21,988 nt of DNA from an uncultured Lachnospiraceae bacterium (lineage in GTDB: Bacteria; Bacillota; Clostridia; Lachnospirales; Lachnospiraceae). The translations under genes were made by a program, and so were the position numbers. Positions 15,379 to 21,915 of this stretch are shown here, in pieces. The notes under the pieces are model-generated. The model made no database searches, was not told the DNA's origin, and worked only from the letters and a program-made list of their open reading frames with translations. The stretch covers positions 98,347 through 120,334 of the forward strand of contig CAJTYJ010000005.1 of the NCBI GenBank assembly GCA_910583895.1, given 5' to 3'. Position 1 is the stretch's first letter. The number at the start of each line of letters is the position of its first letter.

Positions 15379-16821
15379 TCAGATTGCCGCCGCAGGCTTT
15401 CCATTCATCATTACTGAAAGAGTGAATTTTTTTCTACCATCTGTATCAGAAATTTCAATATCAATATCGCCTTTATATTTCTTTGCACACCTTTGGATAT
15501 TGGATATTCCAATCCCGTGCAGCTTTCCACTTTCCTTGCTGCTGACAGGCAGACCGCTTTCTTTCTCTATGATAATATCCTCTGAAAAATCATTTTCAAC
15601 CTCTATAAAGAACAGGCTGCCTTTCACATAAGAATGTAACTTTATCTGTTTATTGCCCTCTGTTTTACGGGAGGCTTCTATGGCGTTTTCCAGTGCATTA
15701 TTCAAAATAACCGCAATATCATAAATATCTATCAAAAGATTTGGGGGATAGGCAAAATCAACCTTAAACTGTATCTGTTTTTTCTCTGCTTCCTGTCCTT
15801 TTTGGTGGATAATAATATCCGTGATCGGATTTCCTGTCTGATAAGTAAAATCTAATTTGCTGACGGTTTCCTCCATTTTTCCGATATAGCTTTCCAATTC
15901 TTCATTTACAGTACCCGCTACATTTTTAACAAGTAAGGAAATATTGGCTATATGGCTTCTCATATCATGCCGAAGCCCTCTTATATCCGTATATATGTCC
16001 TGTATTTCTACAATCTCTTTCTGCATTTGCCGTACTTGATTTTCTATTATGGCACGTTTCCCGGTTTCCTCATTGTACTGTACCAATTTCTGAAATAATA
16101 TAACGCTTGCAATAATAGTAGATAGCAGCATGACGCAGATAACAGGTATCCAAAATTTTGTTGCAGGCACAGTGTCATAAATAATCACTGTCATTCCGAT
16201 TCCAACCGATACCATCATCATTTTAATTGTTACAGAAATACACAAGGCAGCAAGGCAAGGCAAAACCAGAAAAATATTTTCATATATCTGCAACAGGTAA
16301 TCTTTTCTTACAAATTTTTTGTCTATCAAAAACAAATATACATATAGCAGCAGAGCATAAAGAAGTGTACATATGACCGCTATAACTGCGACAGAAATAT
16401 TTGTCCAAATGTAAAGTCTGTGTGCCGTATTTAACATTCCTTTTGAAATCAGAAAGTTAAAAAAATTATTCCACAATCCAGTAACCACAACACTAAGTAC
16501 ACTGACAATATATTTCACAATTTCTTTCCCTGCTACAAAGCTAAAGGCGACAAAAAACTGTTTCTGCACATTTTTCTCAAAGAGAAGAAACTGCATAAAC
16601 AGCAGGACACAAACATTTATGATTATCCCTACAACATCACTGATTGGAACTATAGCATCCAATAGTTCAAACACCAAAATCTGATTAAGAAAATAAGCTG
16701 CTCCCCATACTGCCAAAACTGCCTTTTTCCCGTACTTTACGTTTAAGAATCCTTGTGTATAAATTCCGCTTAAAATACTATCAACCAAATAGATAGACAC
16801 TGGAAGCAACCTTTCATACAT
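15379..16821 (-). CDS. agr-like sensor histidine kinase (GHKL)
   Basis: 480 residues from the ATG at 16821, which has GGAGG upstream; the longer frame start at 16836 lacks one. About six membrane segments fill residues 5-245, as in AgrC-type receptors, followed by a coiled linker. The dimerisation/phosphoacceptor region GLRHDMRSHIANI carries H285. The ATPase domain has the N-box NNALENAIEAS and the G-box HGIGISNI. It overlaps the response-regulator stop by 8 bases, so the two are cotranscribed and coupled. The ligand is probably extracellular, but no AgrB/AgrD-like peptide gene is adjacent. Confidence 0.9.
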   Translation of the reverse strand: MYERLLPVSIYLVDSILSGIYTQGFLNVKYGKKAVLAVWGAAYFLNQILVFELLDAIVPISDVVGIIINVCVLLFMQFLLFEKNVQKQFFVAFSFVAGKEIVKYIVSVLSVVVTGLWNNFFNFLISKGMLNTAHRLYIWTNISVAVIAVICTLLYALLLYVYLFLIDKKFVRKDYLLQIYENIFLVLPCLAALCISVTIKMMMVSVGIGMTVIIYDTVPATKFWIPVICVMLLSTIIASVILFQKLVQYNEETGKRAIIENQVRQMQKEIVEIQDIYTDIRGLRHDMRSHIANISLLVKNVAGTVNEELESYIGKMEETVSKLDFTYQTGNPITDIIIHQKGQEAEKKQIQFKVDFAYPPNLLIDIYDIAVILNNALENAIEASRKTEGNKQIKLHSYVKGSLFFIEVENDFSEDIIIEKESGLPVSSKESGKLHGIGISNIQRCAKKYKGDIDIEISDTDGRKKFTLSVMMNGKPAAAI

Positions 16822-17536
16822 TAACAATTCCTCCATTTTTTACATACCGCATATAAGTTTTGATGAAATCAGAATATTTCTTCCTTGCAAGGAGCAGATT
16901 ATCCCCGTTTGTAACCTGTATATTATCCGCACTGTAAGCAGAGATTTTCTCCATGTTTACAAGATAGCACCTATGGCAGCGGTAAAAAGTGTTCCCTAAC
17001 CCGTTTTCCAATTCCTCCATTTTCCCGTAAACTTCCAGTGTCCCTTTCGTTGTATGAAAAATCACTTTTTTATTGCCGCTTTCTATATAGTAAATATCTT
17101 TCAACAATAGTTTCTGCTGCGTTCCAGAGCTTTTTACCATGATATGTTTTTTTGTCTGTTCAGAGGAAACAGATGCTTCTTTCCATGCCCGGTTAAAAAC
17201 CTCTGAAAACTTTTCTGCGTCAATAGGCTTTACTAAATAATGGAACGCATTTACATCAAACGCCGCTTCCATGTATTCCCGATACCCTGTCGCAAAAATG
17301 ATAATGCTCCTTTGCCTGCCGCTTTCTTCCTGTTCTCTGATACGCTTTGCTATATCCATGCCGGACACTTTACCCATTTCAATATCGAGGAAATAAATGT
17401 CAAAGTTTCCTTTCGCATTTATCAGTTCTTCCCCCGACTGATACTCCACAATATCCGCTTCTGACACCTGCTTTTGTATCAGCCGGGAAATTTCTTCCCG
17501 GATTGCCCGGTCATCATCACAAACTGCAATCCTCAT
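16814..17536 (-). CDS. LytTR-family response regulator (AgrA-like)
   Basis: 240 residues. The receiver domain has the acidic pocket CDDD (6-9), phosphoacceptor D51 in FLDIEMG, T83 in FATGY and K103 in LVKPI. The C-terminal LytTR DNA-binding domain (about 138-237) includes LKDIYYIESGNKKVIFHTT and FYRCHRCYLVNMEKI. The ATG at 17536 begins exactly at MRIAVCDDD with GGAAG upstream; an in-frame ATG at 17557 is possible. The partner kinase overlaps the stop. Candidate targets are its own promoter and the DUF6033 promoter, both carrying the shared element. Confidence 0.92.
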   Translation of the reverse strand: MRIAVCDDDRAIREEISRLIQKQVSEADIVEYQSGEELINAKGNFDIYFLDIEMGKVSGMDIAKRIREQEESGRQRSIIIFATGYREYMEAAFDVNAFHYLVKPIDAEKFSEVFNRAWKEASVSSEQTKKHIMVKSSGTQQKLLLKDIYYIESGNKKVIFHTTKGTLEVYGKMEELENGLGNTFYRCHRCYLVNMEKISAYSADNIQVTNGDNLLLARKKYSDFIKTYMRYVKNGGIVNV

Positions 17537-17609
17537 AAACTCCCGACTTCCTTTCATAACCTAAAAAATATAAAATTCAAATCTGTTTCTTTATATTAAA
17601 TCGTCATTT

Positions 17610-17665
17610 GCACCTTATTAATAATTGCAAAGGTGCGAACTGCTCCATTTTGGGCGTGAAATTCC
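17610..17665 (-). repeat. shared upstream element, copy B
   Basis: The same 20-bp core at 17637-17656, flanked by GYGAAATT on one side and on the other by an inverted repeat GCACCTT (17610-17616) / AAGGTGC (17630-17636). It lies 74 bp upstream of the response-regulator start and matches copy A at 15305-15369. The stem bases differ from copy A but remain paired. Confidence 0.75.
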
Positions 17666-17699
17666 TGCGCCTTATAAACATACACTTTATCTTCCCACT

Positions 17700-17809
17700 T
17701 CCTTTCCCCGTTCCGGCGGCTTTGCCAGGAAAACCAGGAGTTGCAGGCAGTCAAGCCCAACGTGGACAGCTTGTTTAGCTTTCAGAAGGAAGAATACCAA
17801 CAGAATTGA
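17700..17809 (+). pseudogene. C-terminal gene remnant
   Basis: Plus frame ending at the TGA at 17807 reads RLCQENQELQAVKPNVDSLF and then SFQKEEYQQN, protein-like and probably helical. The stretch upstream in this frame degenerates towards the shared repeat, and there is no start. It is probably a scar of a mobile or phage gene; family not recognised. The rest of 17666-17877 shows nothing firm. Confidence 0.3.
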
Positions 17810-17877
17810 ATAGAAAAAATACAGAAATCAAAGCGACAAATCTGCCAATACCTTAACTTTCATAGAGAAACAGTTAT

Positions 17878-18276
17878 TTATTTCCATGCACATTTATTCA
17901 TGATATAATCAATCTGATACATTATGAGAGTTAAAGAAGCCCTCTGGACGTTTATCTCCTGAATTGCCCAGAACTGCCTTCTTTCTTTTCCGTTGCGTAT
18001 TCGGGTGATCTCTTTGAGCAGCACATTTACTCTGATGACACAATCGCTGCCGGAAGATAAGCAAAACTCTTCTGCCTTCCGTCTCCTCTCCGAGGAAAGT
18101 TCTAGATAATCGACAACCATTTCCCCGATTCTCTTTGTATCCTTCCCCTATCCCACAACTGCGATCATGTCTCGATCTTTCATGTAATAGATTCCCCTGC
18201 CATCCAGTTGCCTTTCTGACAGGCGTTCTGGAACAATGGCAACAATATTATGTACTGCGCTCAAAGTCTTAATCAT
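17878..18276 (-). pseudogene. unknown protein split by an in-frame TAG
   Basis: An ATG at 18276 with GGGGTGG upstream starts MIKTLSAVHNIVAIVPERLS and runs 42 codons to a TAG at 18150-18148. The same frame continues at once as GKDTKRIGE and then MVVDYLELSSERRRKAEEF, to a stop at 17878. The two halves read as one protein of about 132 residues, and a CAG-to-TAG change (Gln to stop) would explain the break. The 80-codon second half has an ATG at 18120 but only weak ribosome-site evidence. Family not recognised; the C-terminal part is helical and basic. Confidence 0.5.
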
Positions 18277-18343
18277 ACTTCCACCCCTTCGTTCCATATA
18301 TGGGGACATTCATCCCCAGATGCATGTGTTTAATGTGGATATA

Positions 18344-18658
18344 CTAGCGCAAAATACATATCATGGCAATCCGCAGCTCTTCAGCGGTAAGCACAGGCTC
18401 CAGCAGGTACCGCCAGAAGTTCGCCCGGTCTGCAAACTCCCCATCCTTTGGCGAATAGTACAGCAAATCCTTCACATCTTCTGCAAGCCCGTTAAAGGCC
18501 TTCTGAAAACTGTCCGCAATCTTCTTGTTAAGGTCCGCAAGCGTCAGGCCTTCCACTGTATTATAGAATCCTCCGCACTTGATAAAGGAAAGCTGCTGGC
18601 ACTGCCTTACCTCGACCGCAGCACCCTCTTTCCTCACCTTCCTGATCTCCATAAACAT
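18344..18658 (-). CDS. hypothetical protein, possibly a fragment
   Basis: 104 codons starting MFMEIRKVRKEGAAVEVRQC. The middle (VEGLTLADLNKKIADSFQKA, then FNGLAEDVKDLLYYSPKDGE) looks like true protein, but no good ribosome site precedes the start and the C-terminus ends abruptly after EELRIAMICILR. It lies upstream of the TAG-split gene on the same strand, with a small TGGGGA/TCCCCA hairpin (18301-18318) between them. It may be the remains of a mobile-element gene. Confidence 0.4.
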   Translation of the reverse strand: MFMEIRKVRKEGAAVEVRQCQQLSFIKCGGFYNTVEGLTLADLNKKIADSFQKAFNGLAEDVKDLLYYSPKDGEFADRANFWRYLLEPVLTAEELRIAMICILR

Positions 18659-18688
18659 TTTAACGGCTGTTTTGATATCAGTGATAAT

Positions 18689-19153
18689 ATGACTCTAGGT
18701 GAAAATATAAAGCGATATCGACTTGAAAAAGGTCTTACTCAAAAACAACTGGCAGAGAATCTGGGACTGGCGGAAATAACAATTAGACAATATGAAAACG
18801 ATAAACGTACACCCAAAATAGATACAATAAATGAAATAGCTGGTGCATTAGGTATCGGAATACGGAGATTATATCCTGATTTCACATACGAAGAATGGAG
18901 AACAAGTGAAACTTATAAAAAAGCAACTACACACTATGCACATGTTATGGATTTTGTAAAGATTTTATCTGATTTTTATGGAGATATTGAAGAAGTCGAA
19001 GACATGGAACAACATGTGAGATTTTTTATTTTAAATATAAATCATCAACGTTACGCTATAACTATTGATAACATTGATGTGTTAATGGAATACTTTAAAA
19101 CTAATATCCCATTTCTTATAGATTTGCTTACAAAACTTCCTGATAACCAGTAG
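18689..19153 (+). CDS. HTH-XRE (Cro/CI-type) regulator
   Basis: 154 residues from the ATG at 18689. The N-terminal Cro/CI-type HTH begins MTLGENIKRYRLEKGLTQKQ and continues LAENLGLAEITIRQYENDKR. The C-terminal 85 residues are helical with an acidic patch (DIEEVEDMEQ) and are not a recognised domain. There is no clear ribosome site, and the frame is open far upstream without a start, so the 5' region may have been replaced by a rearrangement. It is more AT-rich than the neighbouring minus-strand frame. It could regulate mobile or nearby accessory genes. Confidence 0.8.
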   Translation: MTLGENIKRYRLEKGLTQKQLAENLGLAEITIRQYENDKRTPKIDTINEIAGALGIGIRRLYPDFTYEEWRTSETYKKATTHYAHVMDFVKILSDFYGDIEEVEDMEQHVRFFILNINHQRYAITIDNIDVLMEYFKTNIPFLIDLLTKLPDNQ

Positions 19154-19196
19154 TTACCCTAAAATCATGGTCAGTAACCACACCCCGCCGCTCTGA

Positions 19197-19226
19197 TTGG
19201 CAGCACCCGCACCCTGACAATATAAT
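19197..19226 (+). promoter_or_regulatory. promoter of toxin gene 1
   Basis: TTGGCA (19197-19202), 18-nt spacer, TATAAT (19221-19226). The leader of about 60 nt can fold CCC-GT-TCCG (19261-19269) onto CGGA and the following G run (19277-19285), hiding part of the ribosome site. Confidence 0.6.
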
Positions 19227-19293
19227 ATGCTTACCCAGGCAGCCGGGGGACGTGCTCTCACCCGTTCCGAGTCTTGCGGAGGGGGGAAGTCTT

Positions 19294-19377
19294 ATGAGTA
19301 CATATGAAGAATTTATGATTATACTGACCGCTGGTCTTCTGATCGTTGCAATTCTGAACATGAAAAATAAGAAATAG
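19294..19377 (+). CDS. small Hol_Tox-type membrane toxin 1
   Basis: 27 residues: MSTYEEFMIILTAGLLIVAI then LNMKNKK. A short polar start, one membrane helix (about 8-22) and a Lys-rich end are the layout of the putative holin-like toxins (Hol_Tox), peptides resembling type I toxins. A very strong ribosome site (GGAGGGGGGAAG) stands in front. A predicted antisense RNA starts from a promoter at 19513-19485 and ends inside the 3' end of this gene, the usual type I toxin-antitoxin arrangement. Toxicity is inferred, not shown. Confidence 0.75.
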   Translation: MSTYEEFMIILTAGLLIVAILNMKNKK

Positions 19378-19478
19378 CCGTCCCACTCACTGGCAATGAC
19401 TGGACGACTATTTCTTCAGGTCTAACTTAATCATTCGCCGGGACGGGTGACCGCTACTCACCTTCCGGCTGTCTTGTT
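19357..19478 (-). ncRNA. predicted antisense antitoxin RNA 1
   Basis: Minus-strand promoter TTGAAA (19513-19508), 17-nt spacer, TATAAT (19490-19485). The RNA would hold a hairpin GCCGG..GGTGA/TCACC..CCGGC (19438-19470), then a 15-bp stem (19402-19416 with 19369-19383), then UUAUUUUU, a convincing intrinsic terminator. That stem has a G-U pair in this RNA but a C-A mismatch in the toxin mRNA, indicating it is selected on this strand. The RNA covers the last 21 bases of the toxin gene and its 3' UTR, so it can pair with the toxin message. Ends are estimates. Confidence 0.65.
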
Positions 19479-19484
19479 AAGCAT

Positions 19485-19513
19485 ATTATATGATATAAAT
19501 GCAGATTTTTCAA
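19485..19513 (-). promoter_or_regulatory. promoter of antisense RNA 1
   Basis: TTGAAA (19513-19508), 17-nt spacer, TATAAT (19490-19485) on the minus strand; 11 bp from the IS end at 19524. Confidence 0.65.
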
Positions 19514-19523
19514 CCGTAAATTT

Positions 19524-19540
19524 CTTGAGTTTCCGCAGAT
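19524..19540 (+). repeat. IS terminal inverted repeat, left
   Basis: 17 bp, exact complement of 21078-21094; downstream of the transposase gene. Confidence 0.85.
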
Positions 19541-19680
19541 TGCGTTAAAAGACTGAATATATTCTTCTAAAGCACCACTCCGTCCATTTTTTGAATGGTT
19601 TTGAATAACCGTTTTGAAAGTAGAGGTACTTTAATAAGTCCCGCTGTAGCCGGACTTTAGAGAACTATTCTTTTATCTGT

Positions 19681-20934
19681 TTAAACAATCAGCTTAAGGC
19701 AGAGTTGACGATATGCAGGACGTTTTGTCCGGAACCAGAGCCTAACGCCTTCTTTTGCATACGAAAGTATTCCTGAGATGCCTTTTGCTAACCGATAATA
19801 ACAGAAAGATATTTTTTCTTTGATCGGATCTGCGGTTTGTATAATTGTAGTCTTTAACGCATTGGTTTCTGATTTCACAGAAATATGTCCCAGAAACGCC
19901 ATGCACAAAGTAAGATAGAAATTTAATGCATGAATTGCCTTTCGTTTCCTCACCCGGAAGTTTTCGAACTGGAACATCTGTTTTTTGCAACGGAAGTATT
20001 CTTCAATCTTCCATCTGGAAAAATACAACATTGCAATCTTTATCACATCGTCTTTTGACTTAATTTCTTTGTTGGTTGCAAGCATCATAGGATGTTCTGT
20101 AATGCCGTAAACAAGGACGAGATAAATGTCTTTTCTGGAAGCAATGATCTGTACTTTTATGTGGGAAAGATAAGCATCCTGCATCTTCCCTTTATAAAAT
20201 AGCGGGAGTTTCACCTTGCCTTTCCTGCGATTGCGCAGTTCTGTAGCAAATACCCATTTATTATGGTATAGCAGTTTACGTTTTGCGGTTAGTCGAATCA
20301 CATACTCCTGTTCCATGGAATCCAGTTTGAGAAACATCTTATTATCATCGTAACCACGGTCCATGACAAAGGTTGCTTTTCCGAACAGTGCTTTCGCACG
20401 TTCCATTGCAGAGAAGGTTACATCATTGATGGAAGTGAAATTCTTCTCTTTCGAAGAATGGATCTCGGAAAAAATGCTGACAGGGTGGTTGCTGTTTGTA
20501 AGAACGGTGGCTTCTGTAACGTGAAATCCTTTTTTATAGACATTTTTTGTCTGTGTGCTTTCAGAGCCATCACGAACCCAGCCGATAGATTCGAAATGAT
20601 AGCCGTCAGGTTTCACAACATCGCTGTCATCCATATGGATGACCGGATTCGTTGGACACCATTTTCTGACTTGTAGCAGATAAGATTTCAAGGCAGCTTT
20701 AGGAGTGCCTTTTAGCAGATGTCTGGAAAGCCTGTCTACAATATTGATTTTTTTGGAAGGTTCATGCAGCTGGTCCACGATATCAGTAAGCAGGCAGCTG
20801 CCAGAGGCAAGAATACCGTAATTCATGTCAGCGATAAACGTTCTTTCTGGTTTAGAGAGATTAGAGGAAATTTTATTTGAAAAAGATAAAATTTCCCGTT
20901 TCATTTGATAAGTATTTGATGTAAAATTAACCAT
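19681..20934 (-). CDS. IS4-family DDE transposase
   Basis: 417 residues, intact. Catalytic signals: first Asp in HMDDSDVVKPDG (D102/D103), second in FVMDRGYDD (D192), and the IS4-family Y-x2-R-x3-E-x6-K motif in YFSRWKIEEYFRCKK (Y304, R307, E311, K318). An AAGGAG ribosome site lies about 7 bases before the start. It cuts and pastes the element through the 17-bp terminal repeats. With all catalytic residues present the element may still be mobile. Confidence 0.93.
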   Translation of the reverse strand: MVNFTSNTYQMKREILSFSNKISSNLSKPERTFIADMNYGILASGSCLLTDIVDQLHEPSKKINIVDRLSRHLLKGTPKAALKSYLLQVRKWCPTNPVIHMDDSDVVKPDGYHFESIGWVRDGSESTQTKNVYKKGFHVTEATVLTNSNHPVSIFSEIHSSKEKNFTSINDVTFSAMERAKALFGKATFVMDRGYDDNKMFLKLDSMEQEYVIRLTAKRKLLYHNKWVFATELRNRRKGKVKLPLFYKGKMQDAYLSHIKVQIIASRKDIYLVLVYGITEHPMMLATNKEIKSKDDVIKIAMLYFSRWKIEEYFRCKKQMFQFENFRVRKRKAIHALNFYLTLCMAFLGHISVKSETNALKTTIIQTADPIKEKISFCYYRLAKGISGILSYAKEGVRLWFRTKRPAYRQLCLKLIV

Positions 20935-21077
20935 AAGGAATCTCCTTTATTTTTGTTTAGTAAGATTTTTGTTTGGTAGCTTAATTTTACATCAGAAAGG
21001 AATGGGATTCCTTATATTTTTGCATTTTTTGAAAGTTGTTTATCATAAAACGGAAGGTATGAGGGTTCTGTGGATAA

Positions 21078-21094
21078 ATCTGCGGAAACTCAAG
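21078..21094 (-). repeat. IS terminal inverted repeat, right
   Basis: 17 bp, exact complement of 19524-19540; upstream of the transposase gene. Confidence 0.85.
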
Positions 21095-21105
21095 CTCTTT
21101 AATAC

Positions 21106-21134
21106 TTGCAAAATCCAGGGGCATAGTATATAAT
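21106..21134 (+). promoter_or_regulatory. promoter of antisense RNA 2
   Basis: TTGCAA (21106-21111), 17-nt spacer, TATAAT (21129-21134), 12 bp outside the right IS end. Confidence 0.65.
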
Positions 21135-21140
21135 GAACGT

Positions 21141-21243
21141 AGAAAGAGCACCCACTCCAAAAGCGGATGCTCCCGAATAGACTACTTACCTCTCAGCGAG
21201 AGGCGCCTACTCCGTTTGCCGACGGGGTAGGCATTATTTTTTT
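21141..21243 (+). ncRNA. predicted antisense antitoxin RNA 2
   Basis: About 100 nt with three hairpins: GAGCA..TGCTC, CCTCTC-AGC-GAGAGG, and a terminator stem GCCTACTCCGT (21205-21215) / ACGGGGTAGGC (21222-21232) followed by a T-rich run. The terminator is fully paired (one U-G) in this RNA, but has a C-A mismatch on the toxin strand. The RNA ends across the last codons of toxin gene 2, mirroring RNA 1. Ends are estimates from promoter and terminator. Confidence 0.65.
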
Positions 21244-21359
21244 CGCCTGTTCTTCCTATCTCTGTCGAGAAAGGCAAGCAACGCCACAATCAAGCTGCCA
21301 AAGGACATTAGCAGAGCCAATATCCCTATGAAAATCGAGATGATCTCATAAGCCGTCAA
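21234..21359 (-). CDS. small Hol_Tox-type membrane toxin 2, TTG start
   Basis: 41 residues from a TTG at 21359 (MTAYEIISIFIGILALLMSF, then GSLIVALLAFLDRDRKNRRKK). GGGAGG lies 8 bases upstream; an upstream in-frame ATG (21422) and a GTG inside the ribosome site are less likely. The TAYE start, one long hydrophobic helix (about 5-30) and a basic tail are typical of Hol_Tox putative holin-like toxins. In the leader, CCTCCC (21415-21410) is complementary to the ribosome site and two hairpins lie around it, so translation is probably structurally restrained as in type I toxins. An antisense RNA overlaps the 3' end. Confidence 0.8.
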   Translation of the reverse strand: MTAYEIISIFIGILALLMSFGSLIVALLAFLDRDRKNRRKK

Positions 21360-21450
21360 AAGCGCCACCTCCCTTCCTATGTATTCCGGCAAGCCGGTTT
21401 CATTGGCTCGGGAGGCTACCACCCTGTCATGGGTACTCTTCTATGAGGGA

Positions 21451-21479
21451 ATTATAACAGAGATCTGCAGAATTGGCAA
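21451..21479 (-). promoter_or_regulatory. promoter of toxin gene 2
   Basis: Minus strand: TTGCCA (21479-21474), 17-nt spacer, TATAAT (21456-21451), about 90 nt upstream of the TTG start. Confidence 0.65.
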
Positions 21480-21609
21480 CCAGGCCTTCATGCCCCGATA
21501 GTGTAACTTTACTTTCGGGTTTGACTGGTCAGAATCCACCATAGACGTTTTTATCAAGCAGGAATTGCAGACTGTTTTTTATACTTTACTACATTCCTTC
21601 TTCCTGCAC

Positions 21610-21661
21610 AACCGTTTCCTTTTTTGCGCAGACTCCCCCCTGTGCTTCTGAAACGGTTTTT
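21610..21661. terminator. hairpin at the end of the right-edge operon
   Basis: AACCGTTTC (21610-21618) pairs with GAAACGGTT (21650-21658). It begins immediately after the stop of the 21660-21902 gene. The T run follows on the plus strand only, so its role for the minus operon is uncertain. Confidence 0.4.
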
Positions 21662-21902
21662 ATAATCCCCTGATCTGTGTCTCAAAATACACTTTCTTTT
21701 TATTCTGCAGCGACATCCTGTGGTGGATGCTCTCCAGATATTTCCCCAGTTCTCCATGCCGGTTCTTCTCTGATCTTAGGATCTGCGTGCTGCTCAGGAT
21801 CTTTTCCTCTTCCTTCTTTTCCTCAGGTCCTGCCTTCTTCTGATACCTCACCAGGGCCAGCATGTCTCCTCTGTTATAATAATACGCCCTCAGTTCTGAC
21901 AT
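21660..21902 (-). CDS. small helical basic protein, unknown
   Basis: 80 residues: MSELRAYYYNRGDMLALVRY, then a charged KKAGPEEKKEEEKILSS stretch and HRMSLQNKKKVYFETQIRGL. The ATG at 21902 follows GAGGGGG; the frame is open further upstream but that DNA codes for the previous gene in another frame. It lies 13 bp after the stop of the 21916-21988 gene, so the two form an operon. I do not recognise the family; small coiled-coil proteins of this kind are common in mobile elements. Confidence 0.5.
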   Translation of the reverse strand: MSELRAYYYNRGDMLALVRYQKKAGPEEKKEEEKILSSTQILRSEKNRHGELGKYLESIHHRMSLQNKKKVYFETQIRGL

Positions 21903-21915
21903 GTTCGATGCCCCC

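Larger units (their letters stand above)
19524..21094 (-). mobile_element. IS4-family insertion sequence
   Basis: About 1.57 kb bounded by perfect 17-bp inverted repeats: CTTGAGTTTCCGCAGAT (19524-19540) and its complement (21078-21094). It encodes one full-length transposase on the minus strand. No target duplication is visible in the immediate flanks, so the true ends may be a little inside or outside these repeats, or the flanks have changed. It sits between the promoters of two antisense RNAs without removing either. Confidence 0.85.

Noticed and set aside
15305..17665. CRISPR or integration-site (att) interpretation of the duplicated core
   Set aside because: Only two copies, 2.3 kb apart, without spacers, and no integrase gene in the window; a shared promoter element fits better.
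18236..18688. N-terminal extension of the HTH gene
   Set aside because: The open frame continues upstream but crosses the opposite-strand hypothetical gene, and the HTH domain begins exactly at the ATG at 18689.
21554..21757. 67-codon minus-strand frame at the right edge
   Set aside because: Out of frame with the better supported 80-residue gene and runs through the end hairpin.
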